Both the position numbers and the translations under genes were made by a program. 64,000 bases of DNA from Tenacibaculum aquimarinum (GTDB lineage: Bacteria > Bacteroidota > Bacteroidia > Flavobacteriales > Flavobacteriaceae), in the NCBI RefSeq assembly GCF_022478115.1, contig NZ_JAKGSC010000002.1:186001-250000 (forward strand). Reading direction: 5' to 3'. Shown here piece by piece: positions 16,543 to 24,414 of this stretch (positions are counted from its first letter, which is position 1; every line of letters begins with the position of its first letter). The notes beneath the pieces were generated by a model that ran no database searches, had not been told where the DNA came from, and saw only the letters and a list, made by a program, of their open reading frames with translations.

Positions 16543-18891
16543 ATGCGTGTTGCGGTTTCTTTTGGTAAAACAAAAATGTACACTGCGTTGGTTGTAGAAA
16601 TTCATACAACAGCGCCAACGTTATATGAAGCAAAAGATATTCATCAAATTTTAGATGAAAAACCTATTGTAAATGAGCAACAATTAAAACATTGGCAATG
16701 GATTTCTAACTATTATATGTGTCCGTTAGGCGATGTTTTTCGTGCTGCTTTGCCATCTGCATTTTTGTTAGAAAGCGAAACTATCATTTATAAAAATGAA
16801 GCGTTTACAGATGAAAGTATTTTAACAGATACAGAGTTTTTAATTTTTGAAGCCTTACAACATCAATCTCAGCTTACAATTCATCAAGTTGTAGATATTT
16901 TAGATAAGAAAAAAGTAATGCCAATTATTAATGAACTCATTAAGAAATCGGCAATTTATATTAAAGAAGAAATTTACGAGGTTTACAAACCAAAGTTGAT
17001 TAAGTATGTTCGCATGCATCCAAATTATAGCAATGATGCAGATTTGGAAAACTTACTAAACGAACTTTCCAGAGCTAAAAAACAGCGAGATGCTGTATTG
17101 AGCTTTTTTCAACTTTCTTCTTCAAAAAAACCAATAAAAGCGAAAGATTTAGAAACAAATGCCAATGTTTCTGCGTCCATTTTAAAAGCTTTAGTTGATA
17201 AAAACATCTTTGAATTTTATCATTTAAAAACCGATAGAATAAATTACAAAGGAGACACCAACTCCTTAAAAAAACTGAATGAATTTCAGCAAAAAGCATT
17301 AGATGAAATTGAAACTTCTTTTCAAGAAAAAGATGTTGTTTTATTGCATGGAATTACGTCTTCTGGTAAAACAGAAGTCTACACAAAGCTAATTCAGAAT
17401 GTTTTAGATAGCGGAAAACAAGTATTGTTTTTATTGCCAGAAATAGCTTTAACAACGCAAATTATTACCAGATTACAACATTATTTCGGAAATCAGATTT
17501 CTGTTTTTCATTCAAAATATTCAATGAATGAAAGGGTAGAAGTGTGGAATAATGTTTTGGAAAACAAACCGAAAGCGCAAATAATTTTAGGCGCGCGTTC
17601 TTCAGTTTTCTTACCGTTTAACAATTTAGGTTTAATTGTGGTGGATGAAGAACACGAAACTTCTTACAAACAATTTGAGCCTTCGCCAAGATACAACGCA
17701 CGAGATTCTGCCATTGTTTTGGCAAATATTCATAAAGGAAAAATCTTATTGGGTTCTGCAACTCCAGCTCTAGAAAGCTACTTTAATGCAACACAAAACA
17801 AATATGGTTTGGTTGAATTAAATAGGCGTTTTGGAAATGTACAATTACCCAAAATTGAGTTGATTGACATTAAAGATAAGCACAAAAAGAAATTGATGAA
17901 AGGGCATTTTTCTGATAGAATGCTGCAATTAATAACGGAAGCTTTAGAACAAAAAGAGCAAGTTATTTTGTTTCAGAATAGAAGAGGGTTTTCGCCAGTT
18001 GTAGAGTGTAATACTTGTGGGAATTCGCCTCAATGTCCAAATTGCGATGTTAGTTTAACGTATCATAAATACAGAAACGAATTGCGTTGCCATTATTGCC
18101 ATTACCAACGCGCAATGCCAAACAGTTGTGGTGCTTGTGGAAGCAATACATTGGATACTAAAGGTTTTGGAACAGAACAAATTGAGTTGGAATTGAAGGA
18201 ATTATTTCCGGATAATTCCATCGGAAGAATGGATTTAGATACAACTAGAGGAAAATTTGGGTATCAGAAAATAATTGGTGCTTTTGAAGCGCATGAAATT
18301 GATGTTTTAGTAGGAACGCAAATGCTTTCTAAAGGATTGGATTTTGAAAATGTGTCGCTTGTAGGAATTTTAAATGCAGATTCTATGCTAAATTTTCCAG
18401 ATTTTAGGGCGCATGAACGTGCCTATCAATTAATGGTACAAGTTTCGGGTAGAGCAGGACGAAGTAAAAAACAAGGTAATGTGGCAATTCAGACTTTTAA
18501 TCCGCATCATCAAATATTACAACAAGTTTCTACCACAAATTATGCAGAAATGTATAAAGAGCAGTTAAATGACAGATGGCAATATCATTATCCGCCTTAT
18601 TACAGGTTGATTAAAATCACCTTAAAACACAAGGATTTTATACGAGTTGATAACGGAATTAATTGGCTTTTTAAATCTTTACAAAACGTTTTTGGAGAAC
18701 ATGTTTTAGGACCAACTGCACCAGCTGTAGCAAGAGTTCGAAATCAATATATTAAGAATTTGGTTATTAAAATTCCGCCAAAACAATCGTTAGCAAAAAC
18801 CAAAGAACAAATTGCTAAAATTAAAAACACCTTTGAAGCGGTAAAAGATTTTAGACCAATTCGTTTTATTTTAGATGTGGATGCTTATTAG
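16543..18891 (+). CDS. priA: Primosomal protein N' (replication restart helicase PriA)
   Basis: A superfamily 2 3'-5' helicase that reloads the replisome at stalled forks. From the ATG at 16543 it has 782 aa, and about 31 conserved residues are encoded just upstream (see 16450-16542). Seen: 3'-DNA-binding domain remnants (MRVAVSFGKTKMYTALV), Walker A GITSSGKTEVY, DEEH box VVDEEHETSYKQ, and a Cys-rich zinc region starting CNTCGNSPQCPNC and continuing CHYCHYQR and CGACGS. Helicase motifs VGTQMLSKGLDF and QVSGRAGR follow. It is divergent from the hydrolase gene, and a glycosyltransferase gene starts 3 nt after its stop. Confidence 0.95.
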   Translation: MRVAVSFGKTKMYTALVVEIHTTAPTLYEAKDIHQILDEKPIVNEQQLKHWQWISNYYMCPLGDVFRAALPSAFLLESETIIYKNEAFTDESILTDTEFLIFEALQHQSQLTIHQVVDILDKKKVMPIINELIKKSAIYIKEEIYEVYKPKLIKYVRMHPNYSNDADLENLLNELSRAKKQRDAVLSFFQLSSSKKPIKAKDLETNANVSASILKALVDKNIFEFYHLKTDRINYKGDTNSLKKLNEFQQKALDEIETSFQEKDVVLLHGITSSGKTEVYTKLIQNVLDSGKQVLFLLPEIALTTQIITRLQHYFGNQISVFHSKYSMNERVEVWNNVLENKPKAQIILGARSSVFLPFNNLGLIVVDEEHETSYKQFEPSPRYNARDSAIVLANIHKGKILLGSATPALESYFNATQNKYGLVELNRRFGNVQLPKIELIDIKDKHKKKLMKGHFSDRMLQLITEALEQKEQVILFQNRRGFSPVVECNTCGNSPQCPNCDVSLTYHKYRNELRCHYCHYQRAMPNSCGACGSNTLDTKGFGTEQIELELKELFPDNSIGRMDLDTTRGKFGYQKIIGAFEAHEIDVLVGTQMLSKGLDFENVSLVGILNADSMLNFPDFRAHERAYQLMVQVSGRAGRSKKQGNVAIQTFNPHHQILQQVSTTNYAEMYKEQLNDRWQYHYPPYYRLIKITLKHKDFIRVDNGINWLFKSLQNVFGEHVLGPTAPAVARVRNQYIKNLVIKIPPKQSLAKTKEQIAKIKNTFEAVKDFRPIRFILDVDAY

Positions 18892-18894
18892 ATT

Positions 18895-20292
18895 ATGAAA
18901 GAATACAAAAACTTCTTCATATTTATAATTGCAATAATAATCTTATTGCTCGTTCCTAATTTATTACAAAAAGGGATGTTTGTAGATGGTTTGTGGTATG
19001 CAGCAATCTCTAAAAATTTAGCAAATGGTTTAGGTTCATTTTGGCAACCAATGTTTACAGAAACTATGTTTGCGCAGTTTTATGAACATCCACCATTGGT
19101 TTTTGGAATTCAGTCTATATTTTTTACTGTTTTTAATGATAGTTTATGGGTAGAGAAGTTATATTCAATTTTTATTTTCTTAGCAAACATTTATCTAATT
19201 AAGCTACTTTGGTCAGCAATTTTTTACGCAAATAAAGAAAGCCAAAAGCTATGGTTTATACCAGTTTTATTGTGGTTTTTATGCGAAGTTGTTTATTTAA
19301 TGTACACGAACAATGTACTAGAATGTACACAAGAAATCTTTATTTTACTCAGTATAATTTTAATTTTAAAAGGAATTAGAAAAGAGAAGTATTCGTTCTT
19401 TTTTTTAGCAGGAATTTGTGTTTTACTATCTTTTTTATCAAAAGGAATTACAGGAATTTTTCCCTTAATAGCAGTTGTTTTGTATTATTTTTCAGTTAAA
19501 AAGATTACAATTAAACAAACTATTACATACAGTTTATTAATGTTGTTGGGTTTTGCCACAATATTAGTACTCTTTATTATTCAACCAGAATCCTATACAA
19601 ACATTAGTAGCTATTTTAACAATCAAGTCTTAAATTCTTTAGAAGGAAATAGTATAAGTAATATGCAATCTAGTAGATTTTATATTATTAAAAAGTTGTT
19701 TCAAGTACACTTGTTGCCAATTATTTTGGTACTTATAATATCGTTAATTTCTTATTTTAAATTAAAAACATCAACTTTTTTTCAACATAAAAAACAAATA
19801 TTTTTCTTTTTATTATTAGGTCTATCAGGTGTTTTGCCAATAATGATATCAGAGAAACAAGCAAGTTATTATTTAATTACAACTGCGCCATTTTTTGCTG
19901 TAGCATTAAGTTTAATTTGTGTTCAAAACAAAGAAGTAATCCAGCGATTAAGTACTTCTAAAATATTTACTTTTATTTCAATTGGTTTGTTAGTAACGTC
20001 AATTTTTGTGTCTTTTAATAACATTGGAAAAATAAATAATAGAGATAAAATTTTACTTGAAGATCTTACAAAATTAGAAGTAAAATTACAAAAAGGTGTA
20101 ATTTTAGGTTGCAAAACTGAAAAAAGATATGATGCTTTATATGGATTTATGATGCGGAACTATGAAATAAGTTTAGATACTTTAAATCCATACAACTATA
20201 AAACAATTATTAGTGATGTTAATCTTGATAAAAAGGAATTTATAAAAGTTGATATCCATACTAAACAGTTTAACTTATATATAAAAAAATAA
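18895..20292 (+). CDS. Membrane glycosyltransferase, PMT/ArnT-like (GT-C fold)
   Basis: A 465-aa protein with about ten membrane segments. The N-terminal loop contains GMFVDGLWYAAISKNLANG, with the Asp typical of GT-C catalytic loops, and then EHPPLVFG, as in dolichyl-phosphate-mannose mannosyltransferase and ArnT-type enzymes. These use polyprenyl-phosphate sugars to glycosylate lipids or proteins on the periplasmic side. Acceptor and sugar are unknown. It starts 3 nt after priA and ends 1 nt before mqo, so the three are probably co-transcribed despite unrelated roles. Confidence 0.82.
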   Translation: MKEYKNFFIFIIAIIILLLVPNLLQKGMFVDGLWYAAISKNLANGLGSFWQPMFTETMFAQFYEHPPLVFGIQSIFFTVFNDSLWVEKLYSIFIFLANIYLIKLLWSAIFYANKESQKLWFIPVLLWFLCEVVYLMYTNNVLECTQEIFILLSIILILKGIRKEKYSFFFLAGICVLLSFLSKGITGIFPLIAVVLYYFSVKKITIKQTITYSLLMLLGFATILVLFIIQPESYTNISSYFNNQVLNSLEGNSISNMQSSRFYIIKKLFQVHLLPIILVLIISLISYFKLKTSTFFQHKKQIFFFLLLGLSGVLPIMISEKQASYYLITTAPFFAVALSLICVQNKEVIQRLSTSKIFTFISIGLLVTSIFVSFNNIGKINNRDKILLEDLTKLEVKLQKGVILGCKTEKRYDALYGFMMRNYEISLDTLNPYNYKTIISDVNLDKKEFIKVDIHTKQFNLYIKK

Positions 20293-20293
20293 T

Positions 20294-21766
20294 ATGAATC
20301 AATTCAAAAAAGAATACGATCTAATCTGTGTTGGTGGCGGAATAATGAGCGCCAATTTAGCTTTGATTTGCAAATTGTTAAACCCTAAGATGGATATCTT
20401 AATTTTAGAACGTTTAGATAAAGTTGCACAAGAAAGTTCTGCTGCCTGGAACAATGCAGGAACAGGACATTCCGCTTTGTGTGAATTGAATTATTGTCCA
20501 GATGAAAATGGCAAGGTTTCTATAAAAAAAGCCATTGATATTTGTACTCAGTTTGAAATGTCTAAACAATTTTGGGCGTATTTAATTGAAGAAGATTTAT
20601 TAGATACTCCATCAGATTTTATTAACGCAGTAAAACACCATAGTTGGGTTTTAGGCGAAGAAAACGCGGATTATTTAGAAAGGAGATTCAAAGAATTTAA
20701 AGAACACTTTATGTTCAATTCTATTGAGTTTACAAGAGAAATAGATAAAATGCGAGAATGGTTTCCTCTTATAATGAATAATAGGAGTGAAGATGAAATT
20801 ATGGCCGCTTCAAGAATAGATCGTGGAGCAGAAATGAATTTTGGCGCTTTAACAGAAAAATTATTTCATATTTTAGAAACAAAGTTTGACACGACTGTTC
20901 ATTGTAATATGGATGTGTTAGATATTGATCCAGAAGCAGAAGATTGGACAGTTGAAGTTAAGAACAATAAAACTGATGAAACTTTTAATGTAGATGCAGA
21001 GCATGTTTTTATTGGAGCTGGAGGAGGAAGTTTATTGTTGCTTCAAAAAGTAGAAATTGAAGAAAAAGAAGGTTACGGAGGTTTTCCTGTTAGCGGAGAA
21101 TGGTTGGTTTGTAAAAATGAAGAAATTATAAAACAACACAACGCAAAAGTATATAGTAAAGCAGGTCTTGGAGATCCACCAATGTCTACACCACATTTAG
21201 ATACACGTTATATTGATGGAAAACGACAATTAATGTTTGGCCCGTTTGCAGGTTTTAGCCCGAAGTTTTTAAAAGAAGGTTCAAATTTAGATTTGTTTAA
21301 ATCGATTCAGTTTGATAATATTCCGTCTATGTTTGGTGCTTTTTGGCACAATTTGCCATTAACCAAGTACTTGGTAGAGCAAGTTTTAATGAGTAAAGAA
21401 GATAGAATGGAGGCGTTACGTAAGTTTATGAAAGACGCAAAAGATGAAGATTGGGAAGTAGTAAAAGCTGGTCAACGCGTTCAAATTATTAAAAAAGACG
21501 AATTTGAAGGCGGTAAACTTCAGTTTGGTACAGAAGTAATTTCATCTAAAGACGGAAGTATAACCTGTTTGTTAGGAGCTTCTCCTGGAGCATCAACAGC
21601 AACTTCAATTATGTTAAACGTTATTGAAAAAGCATTTCCGGAGTTGTTAAATACAAATGAAGGAAAAGAAAAGATGAAACAGATTATCCCATTTTATAAA
21701 GCTGAAGTAACAAAAGAGCTGTTTAAAGTTCAGTTAGAAAAGTCTAAAAAAACGTTAAAGCTTTAA
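20294..21766 (+). CDS. mqo: Malate:quinone oxidoreductase
   Basis: A membrane-associated FAD enzyme oxidising malate to oxaloacetate and reducing quinone (EC 1.1.5.4), the TCA-cycle alternative to NAD malate dehydrogenase. The length of 490 aa is normal. Seen: the FAD-binding dinucleotide motif DLICVGGGIMSANLAL, WNNAGTGHSALCELNY, VFIGAGGGSLLLLQ, FPVSGEWLVCKN, GDPPMSTPHLDTRYIDG and LLGASPGASTATSIML. It is downstream of the glycosyltransferase with a 1-nt gap. Its transcript is followed by the putative small-RNA unit at 21784-21936. Confidence 0.97.
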   Translation: MNQFKKEYDLICVGGGIMSANLALICKLLNPKMDILILERLDKVAQESSAAWNNAGTGHSALCELNYCPDENGKVSIKKAIDICTQFEMSKQFWAYLIEEDLLDTPSDFINAVKHHSWVLGEENADYLERRFKEFKEHFMFNSIEFTREIDKMREWFPLIMNNRSEDEIMAASRIDRGAEMNFGALTEKLFHILETKFDTTVHCNMDVLDIDPEAEDWTVEVKNNKTDETFNVDAEHVFIGAGGGSLLLLQKVEIEEKEGYGGFPVSGEWLVCKNEEIIKQHNAKVYSKAGLGDPPMSTPHLDTRYIDGKRQLMFGPFAGFSPKFLKEGSNLDLFKSIQFDNIPSMFGAFWHNLPLTKYLVEQVLMSKEDRMEALRKFMKDAKDEDWEVVKAGQRVQIIKKDEFEGGKLQFGTEVISSKDGSITCLLGASPGASTATSIMLNVIEKAFPELLNTNEGKEKMKQIIPFYKAEVTKELFKVQLEKSKKTLKL

Positions 21767-21783
21767 GCTAATTTATAAATACA

Positions 21784-21826
21784 GGTTTTTTCCTTATAAA
21801 AGATTGGGATAAACTTTGTAGTTTAG
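21784..21826 (+). promoter_or_regulatory. GGTTTTTTCC-N25 promoter unit 3
   Basis: GGTTTTTTCC (21784-21793) is followed after exactly 25 nt by TAGTTTAG (21819-21826), one mismatch from TAnnTTTG, and then AGGTGTAATT. The arrangement is the same as at 24259 and 25732. Confidence 0.55.
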
Positions 21827-21829
21827 AGG

Positions 21830-21936
21830 TGTAATTCAGGAATAAGAATAACAGAAAAGTTATATTAATCCCCTGAATATCATGTTTAACTATGATATTT
21901 TGAACCTCGAGCTAACACTTAGCTCGAGGTTCGTAC
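21830..21936 (+). ncRNA. Putative small RNA 3 (intergenic, convergent to fatty-acid hydroxylase gene)
   Basis: It is predicted from the promoter-like unit at 21784-21826 to a strong 12-bp hairpin GAACCTCGAGCT / AGCTCGAGGTTC at 21902-21932. A second hairpin AATATCAT / ATGATATT lies at 21876-21899. The region encodes no ORF of note. Unlike the other two units it lacks AAGGGG, but it contains AATCCCCT, complementary to AGGGGATT of RNA 1. The terminal hairpin has only a weak T tract and may instead serve the convergent gene. Confidence 0.4.
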
Positions 21937-21937
21937 T

Positions 21938-22828
21938 TTACTCCATTTTATTGTCTTCCCATTCTTTTCTTAAGTCTGAAGATAATTTTCCAGTTCCATC
22001 GTGTTTCCAACCTGGAGGTTTTATAAAATAGCCCAGACGTTTACGTATTGAAGTTTTACTATTAAAAACATCTTTAATCATATTAAACCATTCAATAAAA
22101 GCAATTTTAATAGGATTGTAGGTGTTTATGTTTGAAACCAATCCGTAAGTAGGTTTTTCAACTTCTGGTTCAAAGGTTCCAAAAAGTTTATCCCAAATTA
22201 TAAAAATCCCTGCATGATTTCTGTCTAAATACTGCGGATTTGTTGCATGATGAACTCTATGATGACTTGGTGTGTTAAAAATAGCTTCGAACCATTTTGG
22301 TAATTTATCAATCATTTCTGTATGAATCCAATATTGATATAATAAAGAAATACTCATTTGCATTAATACCATTATTGGATGAAAACCAATTAAAATAAGT
22401 GGTAACCAAAAGATAAAAGTATAAAAACTACCTGTCCAAGTTTGGCGTAATGCTGTGCTTAAATTATATTCTTTTGAAGAATGGTGTACAACATGGCTTG
22501 CCCAAAACAACCTGCTTTCATGTGCAATTCTATGATTCCAATAATAAGCTAAATCTTCAGCAAACAACAATAATAACCAAGCCCACCAAGTAAATGGAAT
22601 GGTAAAAAAACGATATTCATATAAAAACAAGAATACTGCTAAGATTAATCCTTTGGTAAACAATCCAATAAAAACATTTCCTAAACCCATTGTAATTGAG
22701 GTTATTGCGTCTTTATATTGATACTCTTCCATCTTTACTTTTACAGTTAAAATGACTTCAATAATAACTGTTAAAACAAAAATAGGTATAGCATAATGTA
22801 TTAAATTTGGCAATTCAGGAATATTCAT
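21938..22828 (-). CDS. Sterol desaturase/fatty acid hydroxylase family protein
   Basis: A 296-aa integral membrane di-iron oxygenase. The three His clusters are visible: NHRIAHESRLFWASHVVHHSS (HRxxHE and HxxHH) near residues 95-115 and HRVHHATNPQYLDRNHAG near 195-212. About five hydrophobic segments surround them. Family members hydroxylate or desaturate lipids or carotenoids; the substrate is unknown. It is monocistronic. Its stop codon lies 6 nt from the strong hairpin at 21902-21932, which may terminate it. Confidence 0.88.
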   Translation of the reverse strand: MNIPELPNLIHYAIPIFVLTVIIEVILTVKVKMEEYQYKDAITSITMGLGNVFIGLFTKGLILAVFLFLYEYRFFTIPFTWWAWLLLLFAEDLAYYWNHRIAHESRLFWASHVVHHSSKEYNLSTALRQTWTGSFYTFIFWLPLILIGFHPIMVLMQMSISLLYQYWIHTEMIDKLPKWFEAIFNTPSHHRVHHATNPQYLDRNHAGIFIIWDKLFGTFEPEVEKPTYGLVSNINTYNPIKIAFIEWFNMIKDVFNSKTSIRKRLGYFIKPPGWKHDGTGKLSSDLRKEWEDNKME

Positions 22829-22907
22829 AGATAGTTAATTGAAAATAGGTTTGTAAAAATAGCTAAAATTATACATTATAAAAGTATGTAGTTGATTTAA
22901 AACTCAC

Positions 22908-22915
22908 TATATTTG
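22908..22915 (+). promoter_or_regulatory. -7 box of the rpsF operon
   Basis: TATATTTG followed by CAG lies 31 nt before the rpsF ATG and matches TAnnTTTG exactly. Confidence 0.6.
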
Positions 22916-22946
22916 CAGCCTTAAAAATAAATTTAAACAATTAATT

Positions 22947-23288
22947 ATGAATCATTACGAAACTGTTTTCATATTGAATCCCGTTTTATCTGACACTCAG
23001 ATAAAGGAGACAGTACAAAAGTTCGAAGATTATTTAGCATCTAAAGGAGCTAGCATGATCTCAAAAGAAGATTGGGGCTTAAAGAAATTAGCGTATCCAA
23101 TTGAAAAGAAAAAAAGTGGATTTTATCACTTACTTGAATACAAAGTAGCTGGAGAAGCTATATCTGCATTTGAGTTAGAATTTAGAAGAGATGATAGCGT
23201 TATGCGTTATTTAACTGTTAAATTAGATAAACATGCTGCAGCTTGGGCTGAAAAGAGAAGCGCACGTGTTAAATCTGCTAAAAAATAA
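22947..23288 (+). CDS. rpsF: 30S ribosomal protein S6
   Basis: A 113-aa small-subunit protein that binds 16S rRNA together with S18. Seen: the beta-alpha-beta start MNHYETVFILNPVLSD, DWGLKKLAYPIEKKKSGFYHLLEY and FRRDDSVMRYLTVKLDKHA. The N-terminus MNHYETVFI is typical of flavobacterial S6. It is the first gene of a three-gene operon with rpsR (6-nt gap) and rplI, the common bacterial arrangement without priB or ssb between. The C-terminal tail is Lys/Ala-rich. Confidence 0.98.
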   Translation: MNHYETVFILNPVLSDTQIKETVQKFEDYLASKGASMISKEDWGLKKLAYPIEKKKSGFYHLLEYKVAGEAISAFELEFRRDDSVMRYLTVKLDKHAAAWAEKRSARVKSAKK

Positions 23289-23294
23289 GAGATT

Positions 23295-23591
23295 ATGTCG
23301 TCTATAGAACAACAAGCAAAAGGAAACAAACAAGGAGAAGTTAGATATTTAACACCGTTAGATATTGAAACTAAGAAAGAAGCAAAATACTGTCGTTTTA
23401 AAAAGAATGGTATTAAATACATCGATTATAAAGATGCAGACTTCTTAATGTATTTAGTAAATGAACAAGGTAAAATTTTACCAAGACGTTTAACAGGAAC
23501 ATCATTAAAATATCAACGTAAGGTTGCGCAAGCAATTAAAAGAGCGCGTCATTTAGCGTTAATGCCTTATGTAGGAGATATGTTAAAATAA
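23295..23591 (+). CDS. rpsR: 30S ribosomal protein S18
   Basis: A 98-aa protein. The core [19 protein letters not shown], then [35 protein letters not shown], is the conserved S18 rRNA-binding region. The N-terminal extension of about 30 residues ([21 protein letters not shown]) is longer than in E. coli and usual for Bacteroidota, where S18 residues near the ribosome platform can interact with the anti-Shine-Dalgarno. It is the middle gene of the operon, 14 nt before rplI. Confidence 0.98.
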   Translation: MSSIEQQAKGNKQGEVRYLTPLDIETKKEAKYCRFKKNGIKYIDYKDADFLMYLVNEQGKILPRRLTGTSLKYQRKVAQAIKRARHLALMPYVGDMLK

Positions 23592-23605
23592 TAAAGAAGA
23601 AGACA

Positions 23606-24052
23606 ATGGAATTAATATTAAGACAAGACGTAGAAAACTTAGGTTTTAAAGATGATGTTGTAACTGTTAAAAACGGATACGGTAGAAACTTTTTAATACC
23701 TCAAGGACAAGCAGTTTTAGCTACTTCTTCAGCAAAAAAAGTATTAGCAGAAACTATAAAGCAACGTGCTTTTAAAGAAGCTAAATTAATTGAAGAAGCT
23801 AATAAAATAGCTGAAACAATTAAAGGATATGAATTAAAAATTACTTCTAAAGTAGGTAGTGGAGATAAATTATTTGGATCTGTAAACAACATTAATGTTG
23901 CTGAAGCTTTAACTAAAGCTGGTACAGAAATAGACAAAAAGTTTATTAAAGTTACTGGAGGTAATGTTAAAAGATTAGGAAAATACAACGCAGCTGTTCG
24001 TTTACACAGAGCTGTAGTTGCAGAAATAGTATTTGAAGTTGTTGCTGAGTAA
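23606..24052 (+). CDS. rplI: 50S ribosomal protein L9
   Basis: A 148-aa two-domain protein. The N-terminal rRNA-binding domain shows MELILRQDVENLGFKDDVVTVKNGYGRNFLIPQGQAV. A long helix (about 40-75) connects to the C-terminal domain with KVGSGDKLFGSVNNINVAEAL. It is the last gene of the operon and is followed by a 14-bp terminator at 24082-24116. Confidence 0.98.
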   Translation: MELILRQDVENLGFKDDVVTVKNGYGRNFLIPQGQAVLATSSAKKVLAETIKQRAFKEAKLIEEANKIAETIKGYELKITSKVGSGDKLFGSVNNINVAEALTKAGTEIDKKFIKVTGGNVKRLGKYNAAVRLHRAVVAEIVFEVVAE

Positions 24053-24081
24053 TTAGCAAAATGTTAAATACATTTTAATAG

Positions 24082-24116
24082 AAAAGTCTACTCATTATGA
24101 GTAGACTTTTTTTTTG
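24082..24116 (+). terminator. Terminator of rpsF-rpsR-rplI
   Basis: AAAAGTCTACTCAT / ATGAGTAGACTTTT (24082-24110) is a perfect inverted repeat followed by a long T run. Confidence 0.93.
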
Positions 24117-24194
24117 TATTTAAAATAATTTATGAAAAAATATACTTAATAATAATACATGCACTCTAAATACCTGTATTTTAGTGTTATATAA

Positions 24195-24228
24195 TAAAAG
24201 GCTCATTATTAATAATGAGCCTTTTTTG
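24195..24228 (+). terminator. Second intrinsic terminator after rplI, without an assigned gene
   Basis: A perfect GGCTCATTATT / AATAATGAGCC stem (24200-24221) is followed by six T. It lies about 85 nt after the rplI terminator. Either it is a backup or it ends a very short transcript from the stretch 24119-24195. Confidence 0.88.
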
Positions 24229-24258
24229 TTAAAACAATACTTTTCCCTTAAAAAAATA

Positions 24259-24301
24259 GGTTTTTTCCTGTAAAAAAAACTAAACTTCTTAACTATCTTT
24301 G
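24259..24301 (+). promoter_or_regulatory. GGTTTTTTCC-N25 promoter unit 1
   Basis: GGTTTTTTCC (24259-24268), 25 nt, then TATCTTTG (24294-24301), an exact TAnnTTTG box, followed by AAGTGTAATT. The same layout occurs at 21784 and 25732. Confidence 0.65.
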
Positions 24302-24305
24302 AAGT

Positions 24306-24414
24306 GTAATTAAATTTTAAGGGGATTTATTACAAAATTATAAATATTGCTTTTTAAGGGGTAGCAATATTTTAAAGTTCAAAAAGCTCTGGTAAAATGC
24401 CAGAGCTTTTTTTT
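24306..24414 (+). ncRNA. Putative small RNA 1 (double AAGGGG family)
   Basis: The predicted start is a few bases after the -7 box; the end is the terminator at 24381-24414. It contains AAGGGG at 24319-24324 and again in the loop of a 10-bp hairpin AAATATTGCT / AGCAATATTT (24343-24372). RNA 2 at 25780 has the same order and spacing with different but still paired stem bases, which is covariation. There is no open reading frame. It may belong to a known Bacteroidota RNA family such as Flavo-1; I could not test this. Confidence 0.6.
24381..24414. terminator. Bidirectional terminator of small RNA 1 and lysA
   Basis: An AAAAAGCTCTGG / CCAGAGCTTTTT stem with a 7-nt loop and a T run. The T run touches the lysA stop codon from the other side. 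Confidence 0.88.

Larger units (their letters stand above)
24053..24412 (+). other. 360-nt intergenic region with three terminators and a small-RNA unit
   Basis: There are no coding signs. In order it holds the rplI terminator (24082), a 75-nt stretch ending in a second strong terminator (24195), the GGTTTTTTCC-N25 promoter unit (24259), putative small RNA 1, and a bidirectional terminator shared with lysA. Confidence 0.8.
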
